A stretch of DNA of 18,316 nt, from NCBI GenBank assembly GCA_902494465.1, contig CABUTH010000019.1, forward strand, positions 1 to 18,316. The letters run 5' to 3'. Of this stretch, positions 1 through 7,137 are shown one piece after another. A model generated the notes under the pieces. It saw only the letters and a program-made list of their open reading frames with translations, was not told the origin of the DNA and searched no databases. Origin of the DNA: an uncultured Collinsella sp. (GTDB taxonomy: Bacteria; Actinomycetota; Coriobacteriia; Coriobacteriales; Coriobacteriaceae). The first letter of the stretch is position 1. Every line of letters begins with the position of its first letter. A program made the position numbers and the translations under genes.

Positions 1-522
1 CAAGCGACCGCCGGCCTTAAGGAAGGCGAGATCGGTTGGGACAAAGCCCAACAGTACGCGGTCCATGACCGAATTGGTGAAGGCGAAAATTTCGTCAACG
101 GTGGCATCGGGATGAGCCTCAATATACTTGGCGGTCTCGACGACAACGAGCGACTGGCCTACCGAGACAAAGCGCGTGTCCATGGAGTAGACGTAATCGC
201 GACCCTTGGCGGCGATCTTCGATGATTGATGCGAGCAGGTCGTGGCCTCAGAATATGCAAGATGCAAAATAGTCGCGTCGGGTTGCTCGGCATGGATGCG
301 GTCGTACACATGCGCAAAATCCGCTGGCGAACAGCCACTGGTCTTGGGCATCACACCAAACTCGTTGCAGCGCGAATAAATCTCGAGCGGATCGATCGAG
401 CCGTCCTCAACGGTCTCGTCACCAATCGTGACATGCATGGGCACGCGCACGATGCCGTAGCGCTCGCAGAGCTCCGGCGTTACATCCGACCCAGACTCAA
501 CCACGATTACATACTTGCCCAT
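1..522 (-). CDS. DegV family fatty-acid-binding protein, 3' end outside window
   Basis: 174 codons of the N-terminal part are present and the reading frame stays open to the left edge. The protein starts MGKYVIVVESGSDVTPEL, which is the DegV opening (a beta strand followed by S/D-rich fatty-acid head-group binding residues). It also has KTSGCSPADF at residues 60-69, matching the family's KTSqPSp-D-F signature, and reaches LKAGGRL at the edge, matching the family's LKkGGRi. DegV/FakB-type proteins are cytoplasmic and bind a fatty acid; FakB hands it to the kinase FakA for phosphorylation, but no fakA is visible here, so this role is not shown. The ATG at 522 is chosen because homology begins there; the site upstream (gataaga) is a weak ribosome site. 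The gene lies downstream of the fructoside operon on the same strand, 275 bases after scrB, and is probably separate from it. Confidence 0.88.
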   Translation of the reverse strand, partial: MGKYVIVVESGSDVTPELCERYGIVRVPMHVTIGDETVEDGSIDPLEIYSRCNEFGVMPKTSGCSPADFAHVYDRIHAEQPDATILHLAYSEATTCSHQSSKIAAKGRDYVYSMDTRFVSVGQSLVVVETAKYIEAHPDATVDEIFAFTNSVMDRVLLGFVPTDLAFLKAGGRL

Positions 523-797
523 TCTTATCACGACCCATCTCGACGTTGGCTTTTCAATACATGACACGCGCGCCGCGCTGTTGCACAACGGCATCTAAGC
601 GCCAAAGAGACGCCGCCCCTTGCGCACAACAAAGGACAGCGTCTCCCTGGAAAACTCCGTGCTTATCTGAGATTCTACACGGTTTATTAAGGAGTGTTAC
701 TTATTCCGCAAACGGTCGCTATGCGCGATAAACGGTAGTTGGCCGCGGCAACTGCGACACATTCCGCCCAACAAGTCCAATCGTGCTCCATGCACGG
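523..797. other. Intergenic region between degV and scrB
   Basis: No supported gene. It holds a hairpin with a 7-bp stem (607-645) that could end the fructoside operon. There are also two AAACGGT motifs 20 bases apart (710-716 and 730-736). I could not find a convincing -35/-10 pair for degV; the likely space for it is 523-600. Confidence 0.5.
607..645 (-). terminator. Possible terminator after scrB
   Basis: On the minus strand GAGACGC pairs with GCGTCTC (7 bp). Inside, CCTT and AAGG can add a second short stem. A short TTT follows the structure. The position, about 150 nt after the scrB stop, fits an operon end, but the T tract is poor and the loop is large. Confidence 0.4.
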
Positions 798-2246
798 TTA
801 ATGAGCGAGGCGGTAGAAATCCATCGACGCCGCACCCTCGGCGTGCAGCGCCATCGCCGGAACCGCCGACGAATAGGTACGGCTCGTAAGTGCTGCCTCG
901 CCACCGTTGGCAAAAATCTCGACCATCGTAGTGTCCGAAAGCACGCGCAAATCGCGAAGCTCGCTGAGCTCGATCGACCTCTGGTTGCGCCCATAGCCTT
1001 CGTCACCCATGTCGAGGGTAAGCATCCCGTCCGTATAGCGTACAAAGACACCCTTGCGGATTTCGAGCTCGACCATCTTGGCTCCCTCACAGGAAACCAC
1101 AAGATCAAACAGGCGACCCGGCTCCTCAACGGTTTCACCGCCTACAACACGAACGCAATTGCCGCGCATTCTCTCAATCTCGTGCGCCGGCTGCTGGCAG
1201 AGCTTACCGCTACGCATGCTCAGCTCTCGCGGCACCGTCAACGCACACTGCCACCCGCGCTCCACCGTCGGGCTTTCTGCCGTCGCATCGGGGCAACCCG
1301 ACCATCCGATCATCAAGCGCCGACCCGCAGCGTCCTCAAAGGACTGCGGGGCATAGAAATCAAAACCGGCATCAACCATCGGAGGCATGCCCTGGCCGAC
1401 GATCTTAAAGCTCGGCGCCCCCCAATCGGCCTCGATGGAGAACCACACGCACTGATGCGGATTGCGGTAACGCCAGCCATCGGCGGGCACGCCCTGCGGA
1501 CAGCAAACGAGAATAAGCTCGCCATCGAGCTCAAACAGATCAGGACACTCCCACATAAAGCCAAACTTCTCGCCCAGCTCAATGCGCGTCGCATAGCCCC
1601 AGTCCTCTAGATCACGCGAGGTATAGACAAGCACGCACCCGCGATCGTCTTTCGTACGAGCGCCAAGAACCATGTAGTAGATACCGTCGTGTTCAAGGAT
1701 CTTGGGGTCGCGCACGTGCGTACCGATATCGTCGGGGTAATCGACCGGCCCAACAGCTATGCGCTTCTCGCCCAATTCGTCGGGATTCTCGGCAACCATA
1801 TGAATCTGGTTTTGCTCACGGCCCGTCAACACGTAGTCGTAATCATCGCGGTCAAAATGCTTAACGTTGCCGGTATAGAAGTAGTGAATCTTGCCATCAC
1901 GTACAAAGGCAGAACCAGAATACGCTCCACTCGAATCCAAATCGGAATCGGGGAACAGCACGGGGCCGTGATTCTCGTACGTCACAAAATCCTTTGTCGT
2001 CAGATGGTTCCAAAGCACTGGACCGCCATGCGCAGCGTCGAACGGATCGTATTGATGATAGATGTGATATGTATCACCGATCTGCACCAAACCGTTGGGG
2101 TCGTTGAGCCAGCCAAGCTCAGGCTCCACATGGAACAAAAGCCTATCGGGGTCGGACGCGATGCGAGCCGCCGTCTCATCCTGTCCAGCTCGCCACTGCT
2201 CATAGTCCGCACGCATCACCTTGTTTTTTTGATTAAACATCGCCAT
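798..2246 (-). CDS. scrB: Sucrose-6-phosphate hydrolase, GH32
   Basis: Cytoplasmic beta-fructofuranosidase that would split sucrose-6-phosphate from the neighbouring PTS into glucose-6-phosphate and fructose. 482 residues, normal for ScrB/SacA. All three GH32 signatures are visible: WLNDPNG at 46-52 (nucleophile D49), RDP at 179-181 (transition-state stabiliser) and ECP at 233-235 (acid/base E233). After the five-bladed propeller comes the C-terminal beta-sandwich, roughly 340-482. There is no signal peptide, which fits an intracellular phosphosugar substrate. It is the last gene of the operon, 95 bases after the permease. Start choice: the ribosome site GAAGG lies only 3 nt from the first ATG but 9 nt from a second ATG at codon 3 (position 2240), so the protein may begin MFNQKNK. 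Specificity (sucrose-6-P versus other fructosides) is inferred from context. Confidence 0.92.
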   Translation of the reverse strand: MAMFNQKNKVMRADYEQWRAGQDETAARIASDPDRLLFHVEPELGWLNDPNGLVQIGDTYHIYHQYDPFDAAHGGPVLWNHLTTKDFVTYENHGPVLFPDSDLDSSGAYSGSAFVRDGKIHYFYTGNVKHFDRDDYDYVLTGREQNQIHMVAENPDELGEKRIAVGPVDYPDDIGTHVRDPKILEHDGIYYMVLGARTKDDRGCVLVYTSRDLEDWGYATRIELGEKFGFMWECPDLFELDGELILVCCPQGVPADGWRYRNPHQCVWFSIEADWGAPSFKIVGQGMPPMVDAGFDFYAPQSFEDAAGRRLMIGWSGCPDATAESPTVERGWQCALTVPRELSMRSGKLCQQPAHEIERMRGNCVRVVGGETVEEPGRLFDLVVSCEGAKMVELEIRKGVFVRYTDGMLTLDMGDEGYGRNQRSIELSELRDLRVLSDTTMVEIFANGGEAALTSRTYSSAVPAMALHAEGAASMDFYRLAH

Positions 2247-2341
2247 TGACCTTCTCGTCTATGGGAAAGGACGCTCGACTCACACGAGCCGAACGCCCTT
2301 CCTCAAATGGACTTATCCGCACATCACTTTGAACGGCTCAA

Positions 2342-3793
2342 CTAGAAGCTGACATTGAAGCCTGCGCCAGCGCCCTCTTCATCGGTGGTCGGAACGCCCT
2401 TTGCCTTGTTGTAGGCAAAGATCAAGACGATCGGCACGATGAAGGCGATGAGATTGCCAGCCACATACCACACGAGAGTCTCGGGCGTAACGATGAGCAG
2501 GCCAAGAACGCCGGTCAGACCCTGACCGATAGCGCGCACCTCAAAGAGTTTGACAAAGGCACCACCGCAGCCTGCACCGATGCATGCGCAGATGAACGGG
2601 ATGATCGAGTAGCGCATGTTTGCAGCAAAGATTGCGGGCTCGGAGATACCGACCAGCGTCGGGATAAAGGACGACATGCAGATGTTGCGCTCTTTGGAAT
2701 GCTTCTTGTGAATGAGGTACATGCCGATGGCGCCGCCGCCCTGGGCGATGATGGAAACCGACCAGATTGCCTGGATGTAGTTGAAGCCAGTCGTGGCAAC
2801 GAGGTTTGCCTCGATACCCTGGATGAACTGATGCGTACCGGTAACGACGAGCGGCTGCAGGAATGCGGCAAAGACAAAGGCACCGAAGACGCCCATCCTG
2901 TTGTACAGGATATCGATTACGCCGGCGAGGACGTCGCCGATCAGGTTGCCGAGCGGGCCGAACACGGTGAACAGGGCGACGTTAGCAAGAATCAGGGTAA
3001 CGGTCGGGACAAAGACGAACGAAACGACCTCGGGGATGTACTTCTGGGCAATCTTCTCGACCTTGGCCATAAACCAGGCAGTCAGGATTGCAGGGAACAC
3101 GCCGCCCTGGAAAGCAACCATGGGAATGGAGAGCGGACCGAAGTTCCAGTACTCAGCACCCGTCGGGTCCATAACGAACGTGTTACGGTTCATAAGGCTC
3201 GGGTGAACCATGACGATACCGACGAGGATGCCCAGGATCGGGTTACCGCCAAAACGCTTGACCGCGCTGTACATAACCAGGACAGGTAGGTAGTCGAAGG
3301 TGGTGGCGATAATGGCAAAGAAGCTTGCGAGGTTCTTGAGGAACTCGCTGTGATCGGCGAGGCTGCCCTCCATGCCAAAGAGGCCGTTGGCAACAATCAG
3401 CGACTTAAGGCCGATGATGATAGCAGCGCCGACGAAAGCGGGAATGATGGGGATAAAGATGTCCGAGAATACCTTGAGGACCGAGAAGAACTTGCCCTTC
3501 TTGTCCGCCTCGGCGCCCTTGACCTCGGAAGCGCTAATCTCCTTAACGCCCGTCAGAGCCATAAACTCATCGTAAACCTTGTTGACGGTACCGGTACCGA
3601 AGATGATCATGAGCTGGCCGCTGTTGTACAGCACGCCCTTGACGCCATCGATGTTCTCGAGCTCGGCCTTGTTGTACTTGCTCGTATCCTTGAGCACCAG
3701 ACGCAGACGCGTAACGCAATGCGTGGCGCCCTCGATGTTCTCCAGACCGCCGACGTTATCGACGACTTGCTGAGACACTACTTTGTAGTCCAT
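2342..3793 (-). CDS. PTS sucrose/fructoside-type EIIBC permease
   Basis: Membrane component of the phosphotransferase system that imports and phosphorylates a sugar. An N-terminal EIIB domain (about 1-85) carries the phospho-cysteine in ATHCVTRLRL (C26). A linker near 88-105 leads to a hydrophobic EIIC domain (about 110-470) with VVTGTHQFIQ (317-326) and GISEPAIF (382-389), both typical of the sucrose/trehalose/beta-glucoside class. There is no EIIA domain, so phosphate must come from an EIIA encoded elsewhere. The start at 3793 is preferred over an in-frame ATG four codons upstream (3805) because GGAGAGG, which overlaps that first codon, is a good ribosome site for 3793. The gene lies between two GH32 genes in one transcription unit (45-base gap upstream), which makes sucrose or a short fructo-oligosaccharide the likely substrate; scrA would be a reasonable name. 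Confidence 0.9.
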   Translation of the reverse strand: MDYKVVSQQVVDNVGGLENIEGATHCVTRLRLVLKDTSKYNKAELENIDGVKGVLYNSGQLMIIFGTGTVNKVYDEFMALTGVKEISASEVKGAEADKKGKFFSVLKVFSDIFIPIIPAFVGAAIIIGLKSLIVANGLFGMEGSLADHSEFLKNLASFFAIIATTFDYLPVLVMYSAVKRFGGNPILGILVGIVMVHPSLMNRNTFVMDPTGAEYWNFGPLSIPMVAFQGGVFPAILTAWFMAKVEKIAQKYIPEVVSFVFVPTVTLILANVALFTVFGPLGNLIGDVLAGVIDILYNRMGVFGAFVFAAFLQPLVVTGTHQFIQGIEANLVATTGFNYIQAIWSVSIIAQGGGAIGMYLIHKKHSKERNICMSSFIPTLVGISEPAIFAANMRYSIIPFICACIGAGCGGAFVKLFEVRAIGQGLTGVLGLLIVTPETLVWYVAGNLIAFIVPIVLIFAYNKAKGVPTTDEEGAGAGFNVSF

Positions 3794-3838
3794 GTTCCTC
3801 TCCATTCCTTTACGAAATCATAAGACGTTTTGATGCCA

Positions 3839-5221
3839 TTACAGAGACGCGATCGTTGCATTTGCGCACTTAAGCGTACCGTCGGTGACCGTCAGCGCCA
3901 CACCCTGGCCCTGCTTATTGCAGAATCGAGCGTTAAGCGCAACATCATCGACAAAGATGGTCGCGATATCGTCGTCAACGACCAGGCGCACATGATGAGT
4001 GCCCTCGCCCTTAAAGAACAACGGACGCTCGAGGCCCATGTTGTTGACCTGGAACCACGGATACTGGGGGGCCGCCGTAAACTCGAGCTTGCCCTCACGC
4101 AGGTTGGCGCGGAACTCATAGGCAAGACCGGACTCGGCGTCCTCGGCAAGCTTCACCGAGAAGCCGGCAGCGTCACCGGCGAGCTCGATGTCGGCATCGA
4201 GCATATAGGTGGAACCGGCATCCGCGGCGAGCACCTGCTCGACCTTGCCCGACTCGCAGGAGAGCTCAAAGGCCTCGACTGCCTTAGCCTCGCCAAAGGC
4301 GCCAAGCATGCTGTCAGGAAGCTTGGTGCCGAGCGTTCCGTCAACACGCTGAACGATCTCGAGAGGCATAAAGGTGCCACCCCACAGGTAAGAGCTGGGG
4401 TCACCGCCCTCGTCACGCGTAGGAACCCAACCAAAGAGAACGCGGCGCTCGCCGTCAAATGCGGTACGCGCGGCATAGTACGCGCGGCCATCGAAGGAAT
4501 CGTCCGCAGGAGTGATCCAAGGACCGTTGATAGAGCGAGACATGCGGTAACGGGTCTTGTTGCCATCACTGTACTCGGAGAACACCAGATACCACCAGTC
4601 GCCCATCTTAAAGAGATCAGGCATCTCGAACATGGTGTACAGGCCCGGATTCCACCAGTCGCCCTGGAACTCCCAGGTATCCAGGTCCTTGGAGGTGAAC
4701 TTGACCAGACGACCGGTCATCAGACGCTTGTCCTCGACCACACGCGTGCCGAGGATGAGCATGTACTCTTCGTTCTCCTCATCCCAAAGCACAAAGGGAT
4801 CGCGCCAGTTGCGGTCATCGTAACCCTCCTGGGGCGGAAGCAGCGTCTCGGCGATGTTCTTCTCCCACTTGACGGCGTCGTCACTCGTTGCGTGAAGAAG
4901 AACCTGCTTCATCAAGCGTGCCTTGACCTTATCGCGATTGCAACCAGTGTAGAGCGCATGGTACTTGTCGCCCACCTTAAACACCGTGCCGGCATAAACA
5001 TACTGGTCGACTTCCTCGTCGCCGCCACGCTCAAGGCTCTCGCCAAAGTCTTTGTAATTGACGAAGTCCTTGGTTGTCGCGAGTGCCCAGCCAAACGGCT
5101 CTCCGAAAGGTCCGGGGTTTCGCGTGTCACGCTGATGATAGAGATAGAACGTGCCGTCCTCGCCGTACGGCATGATGTCGCCTACCCAAATTCCCTCAGG
5201 CTGGTAATACACCTTGTGCAT
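3839..5221 (-). CDS. Atypical GH32 glycosidase (Aec43/FosGH2-like)
   Basis: First gene of the fructoside operon, 460 residues, no signal peptide. It belongs to the GH32 fold but lacks the usual NDPNG box. In its place is WVGDIMPY at 12-19, which keeps an aspartate (D15) at the nucleophile position. The other two catalytic motifs remain: NWRDP (RDP 140-142) and FEMPDL (E199, with Met replacing the Cys of ECP). This pattern recalls the GH32 subgroup of E. coli Aec43 (FosGH2), known from a short-chain fructo-oligosaccharide operon; that assignment is from memory of the motif. A beta-sandwich domain makes up roughly 300-460. The ribosome site GAAAGGAAG lies 6 nt from the ATG. The promoter and two operators lie 45-80 bases upstream. 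It probably cleaves a fructoside or a phosphorylated fructo-oligosaccharide in the cytoplasm; the exact substrate is unknown. Confidence 0.85.
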   Translation of the reverse strand: MHKVYYQPEGIWVGDIMPYGEDGTFYLYHQRDTRNPGPFGEPFGWALATTKDFVNYKDFGESLERGGDEEVDQYVYAGTVFKVGDKYHALYTGCNRDKVKARLMKQVLLHATSDDAVKWEKNIAETLLPPQEGYDDRNWRDPFVLWDEENEEYMLILGTRVVEDKRLMTGRLVKFTSKDLDTWEFQGDWWNPGLYTMFEMPDLFKMGDWWYLVFSEYSDGNKTRYRMSRSINGPWITPADDSFDGRAYYAARTAFDGERRVLFGWVPTRDEGGDPSSYLWGGTFMPLEIVQRVDGTLGTKLPDSMLGAFGEAKAVEAFELSCESGKVEQVLAADAGSTYMLDADIELAGDAAGFSVKLAEDAESGLAYEFRANLREGKLEFTAAPQYPWFQVNNMGLERPLFFKGEGTHHVRLVVDDDIATIFVDDVALNARFCNKQGQGVALTVTDGTLKCANATIASL

Positions 5222-5264
5222 CCGAGACTTCCTTTCTCACGAGATACTAACTCGGTACAACTGC

Positions 5265-5293
5265 AAGATATGTCAATCGTTTTCATATGTCAA
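5265..5293 (-). promoter_or_regulatory. Promoter of the fructoside operon
   Basis: On the minus strand a perfect -35 TTGACA (5293-5288) and a -10 TATCTT (5270-5265) are separated by exactly 17 bases. Transcription would start near 5258, giving a leader of about 37 nt before the GH32 gene. Both hexamers lie within or next to the two tandem operators, so repressor binding would block RNA polymerase directly. Confidence 0.7.
5269..5285 (-). promoter_or_regulatory. LacI-family operator O1
   Basis: The plus-strand 17-mer TATGTCAATCGTTTTCA is a quasi-palindrome around a central CG, as in LacI/GalR-family operators. It overlaps the -10 and spacer of the operon promoter and directly abuts O2. Confidence 0.7.
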
Positions 5294-5302
5294 ACGTTTT
5301 CA
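5286..5302 (-). promoter_or_regulatory. LacI-family operator O2
   Basis: The plus-strand 17-mer TATGTCAAACGTTTTCA differs from O1 at one base and follows it with no gap. It contains the palindromic core AAACGTTT. It covers the -35 hexamer. Confidence 0.72.
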
Positions 5303-5334
5303 CACCAATACGTCTTTTCGCAGTTCCAGTCGTC

Positions 5335-5351
5335 GGCAAACGGTTGACATA
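5335..5351 (+). promoter_or_regulatory. LacI-family operator O3, inverted
   Basis: The minus strand reads TATGTCAACCGTTTGCC, matching O1/O2 at most positions but in the opposite orientation, 32 bases upstream of O2. A weaker relative (minus strand GACCGTTCGCC) occurs at 5356-5366. It may be an auxiliary site for looping or cooperative binding. Confidence 0.5.
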
Positions 5352-5405
5352 TGCCGGCGAACGGTCATCAGAGGTGTTTGAGGAATTCTTTTGGCACGGG
5401 ATGAA

Positions 5406-6416
5406 CTACGCGGTTTTACCCTCAATGAGTTCAACGGGGAGCTTGATATTCGATTCGGGCTTTTCGCCGTTAATAAGAGCAATGATGGATTGCGCCGCGA
5501 GCTCTCCGATGCGATCGATATCTTGGCGAACGGTTGTTAAGTCAGGCATAAACGTCATAGTGCGGCGGGCACCATCCGCGCCCACGACCTTAATATCGCC
5601 CGGAGCGCTCAAGCCGCGCTGCTTCATCACGTTAAGACAGATAGCCGCCATCGTGTCGTCTCCCGCAAAGATGCCGTCAATATCGGGGTTCTCATCGAGG
5701 ATCTTCGCAACGACCGCACTCTTTTCGTCGTCGGGCTTAACGAACTCGACCTCACGGACAAGCGCGGGCAAACCGGCCTGCTCAACAACATCGAGGTAGG
5801 CATCGGTACGCTTATTGGCAGGCATGCGCATGCGGCTATTGCTGCGCAGGCACAGGATGCGTGAACATCCGTCATCGATCAGGCGACGCGTGGCAAGTTC
5901 GCCGATGCTATAGCTGTCGCTCGCAATCTGAACAGAGGCTTCGCCAAGGTCGCAGTCGATACCAACCAGACTCAAGCCCATCTCGGCATACGCCTCGGCA
6001 CCGATATTAAGCGAGTTGACGATGACGCCATCAACCATATTGCGTCGAAGCATGTCGATATAAGAGCGCTCAAGCTCGGGTCGATTGGCGCTATTGCACA
6101 GCAGCATCTTAAAACCGTTTTCGGCCAGGGTATGCTCAATGACTTGAACCACTTGGGCATGAAACGGACTGCTGACATAGGGGACGATCATACCGATAAG
6201 ATTCAGGCGACCGTTGAGCATGGCACGAGCGATATCGTTGGGCGTATAGTTGATGCGCTTCATCGCGGCATGGACCTTATCGCGGGTCTCTTGGCTAATA
6301 TAGCCACGATTATTAAGCACACGAGATACCGTAGTAGGCGAAACCCCCGCCACCGCCGCAACTTCCTTGATGCCAGGCTTAGCCGTATCCTTAGAACGAG
6401 CACTCTCGCGAGCCAT
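5406..6416 (-). CDS. LacI-family transcriptional repressor of the fructoside operon
   Basis: A DNA-binding helix-turn-helix occupies about residues 16-35 (IKEVAAVAGVSPTTVSRVLN), followed by the hinge segment YTPNDIARAMLNG (57-69) and a periplasmic-binding-protein-like effector domain that ends near residue 330. This is the full LacI/GalR architecture; the 336-residue length is normal. I chose the ATG at 6416 over an ATG seven codons upstream (6437) because GGGGGAGG lies 5 nt before it. It is encoded just upstream of, and in the same direction as, the GH32-PTS-ScrB operon. Matching operator sequences lie both on that operon's promoter and in its own leader, so it most likely represses both and is released by a sugar or sugar phosphate. 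ScrR-like by context; the inducer is unknown. Confidence 0.9.
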   Translation of the reverse strand: MARESARSKDTAKPGIKEVAAVAGVSPTTVSRVLNNRGYISQETRDKVHAAMKRINYTPNDIARAMLNGRLNLIGMIVPYVSSPFHAQVVQVIEHTLAENGFKMLLCNSANRPELERSYIDMLRRNMVDGVIVNSLNIGAEAYAEMGLSLVGIDCDLGEASVQIASDSYSIGELATRRLIDDGCSRILCLRSNSRMRMPANKRTDAYLDVVEQAGLPALVREVEFVKPDDEKSAVVAKILDENPDIDGIFAGDDTMAAICLNVMKQRGLSAPGDIKVVGADGARRTMTFMPDLTTVRQDIDRIGELAAQSIIALINGEKPESNIKLPVELIEGKTA

Positions 6417-6436
6417 AGCACCCTCCCCCATCAACA

Positions 6437-6451
6437 TGTCATACGTTTACA
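6437..6451 (-). promoter_or_regulatory. LacI-family operator in the repressor's own leader
   Basis: TGTCATACGTTTACA is a near-perfect inverted repeat and fits the consensus of O1-O3 (TGTCAnnCGTTTnCA). It lies 21 bases upstream of the chosen lacI start, a position suited to autorepression. Confidence 0.65.
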
Positions 6452-6826
6452 TACGAACAAAGCATACCCCAACAACAGCGGGATGACGGTAACAGTACAA
6501 GTAAGTAAACGACTCATCCAAATAATTAGGAGAGTTCCGCCTAAAGGGTGACTACACAGGACCCAGCCGGGGCTGTTTGGGCTACCTCCCAAAACATTCC
6601 GCAGGACGCAAAGAGGCTCGCCGCACGAAGTGCGCAGCGAGCCTCTTTGCATGTCCGAGGACACCAATTTAATTTAGCGTGGTTCCCTAAAGGACGACAA
6701 CGCAGGAGACCCGGCAAGGCCGGGAGCACTTTGTCTCGCAAACATTCCGCAGCCGCGAAGCGGCGAGGACGTTTGAGAGGCAAAGTGCGTAGGCCTTACC
6801 GGGTCTCCGGTGGGAGTTGAGTCCCT
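6452..6826. other. Gene-free region with two palindromic repeat units
   Basis: No supported gene lies between the lacI leader and the glycyl-radical gene. The stretch holds the lacI promoter area (to about 6530) and then two related repeat units, about 6540-6685 and 6686-6830, described separately. The short open frames on either strand are made by the palindromes and lack family resemblance and ribosome sites. Confidence 0.7.
6540..6685. repeat. Palindromic intergenic repeat, unit 1
   Basis: Starts with CCTAAAGGGTGACTACACAG and shares blocks with unit 2 in the same order: CCTAAAGG, GAC-AC-CAGGA, ACCC-GC and AAACATTCCGCAG. It holds a strong hairpin: GCAAAGAGGCTCGC at 6608-6621 pairs perfectly (14 bp) with 6637-6650. 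The top is extended by CGCAC/GTGCG around a GAA loop (6622-6634), and the base by GGAC (6604-6607) with GTCC (6653-6656). No T tract follows on either strand, so it is not a standard terminator. Confidence 0.65.
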
Positions 6827-6830
6827 TTAG
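6686..6830. repeat. 145-nt near-palindrome, unit 2, at the 3' end of the glycyl-radical gene
   Basis: Nested complementary blocks: CTAAAGGAC with GTCCCTTTAG (6821-6830); a 17-bp block starting GGAGACCCGG (6705-6721) with 6791-6807, one mismatch; an 18-bp block starting GCACTTTG (6726-6743) with 6770-6787, two mismatches; and a GCCGC-GAA-GCGGC apex at 6752-6764. On the minus strand it follows, and includes, the TAA stop at 6827-6829. It could act as a terminator, as an mRNA 3' stabiliser or as a mobile palindrome. Confidence 0.7.
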
Positions 6831-7078
6831 AACTTGTCGTGGAAGGTACGCGCAATGACCTCGTCCTGCTGCTCCTTGGTGAGCGTGTGGAAGTTCACGG
6901 CATAGCCGGAAACGCGGATGGTCAGCTGCGGGTACTTCTCGGGGTGAGCCTGAGCGTCGAGCAGCGTCTCACGGTTGAAGACGTTGATGTTCAGGTGGTG
7001 GCCACCCTTCTCGGCGTAAGCGTCGAGCATGTGGACCAGGTTATCGGCCTGGGTCTCGGAAACTTCAGAAACCTTCAT
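6827..7078 (-). CDS. grcA: Glycyl-radical subunit of split pyruvate formate-lyase (GrcA-like)
   Basis: 83 residues corresponding to the C-terminal radical domain of pyruvate formate-lyase. RVSGYAVNF at 55-63 holds the radical glycine G58 (equivalent to E. coli PflB G734), after [15 protein letters not shown] and PEKYPQLTI, which closely follow the end of E. coli PflB. YfiD/GrcA-type proteins normally replace a damaged domain of a full-length enzyme. Here the neighbouring large gene itself lacks this domain, so the small protein should be an essential subunit. It follows the large gene by 85 bases, has its own ribosome site AAGGAG 8 nt from the ATG, and starts with its own unique N-terminus ([13 protein letters not shown]). 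A sequencing frameshift is therefore unlikely. A radical-SAM activase (PflA) must install the radical; its gene is not in the window. Confidence 0.9.
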   Translation of the reverse strand: MKVSEVSETQADNLVHMLDAYAEKGGHHLNINVFNRETLLDAQAHPEKYPQLTIRVSGYAVNFHTLTKEQQDEVIARTFHDKF

Positions 7079-7101
7079 AATGTGTCTCCTTCGATTAATA
7101 G

Positions 7102-7121
7102 GCGCCGGCCGAAACCGGCGC
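7102..7121 (-). promoter_or_regulatory. GC-rich hairpin between the two pfl genes
   Basis: GCGCCGG at 7102-7108 pairs with CCGGCGC at 7115-7121 around a 6-nt loop. On the mRNA it stands about 12 nt before the AAGGAG ribosome site of the small subunit. It may tune translation or processing of that gene. Confidence 0.5.
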
Positions 7122-7137
7122 GCTAATCAGTAATCGT

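Noticed and set aside
226..564. 112-codon plus-strand open frame at the left edge
   Set aside because: The minus strand here encodes a clear DegV protein in an uninterrupted frame.
710..736. Two AAACGGT repeats 20 bases apart after scrB as operators
   Set aside because: They share only part of the core with O3 and are not palindromic; position after the operon makes control unlikely.
783..1610. 275-codon open frame opposite scrB
   Set aside because: Shadow of the GH32 gene; Arg/His/Ala-rich translation without motifs.
2326..2336. TGAACGGCTCA quasi-palindrome between the PTS and scrB genes
   Set aside because: Symmetric at only 8 of 11 bases and unlike the fructoside operator consensus; no promoter beside it.
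3830..5347. 505-codon open frame opposite the atypical GH32 gene
   Set aside because: Antisense shadow: the minus strand encodes RDP and EMP catalytic motifs and has a good ribosome site; the plus frame has neither.
6548..6820. 90-codon open frame across the palindromic repeats
   Set aside because: It runs through both repeat units, so the codons follow from the palindromes; no start signal or family resemblance.
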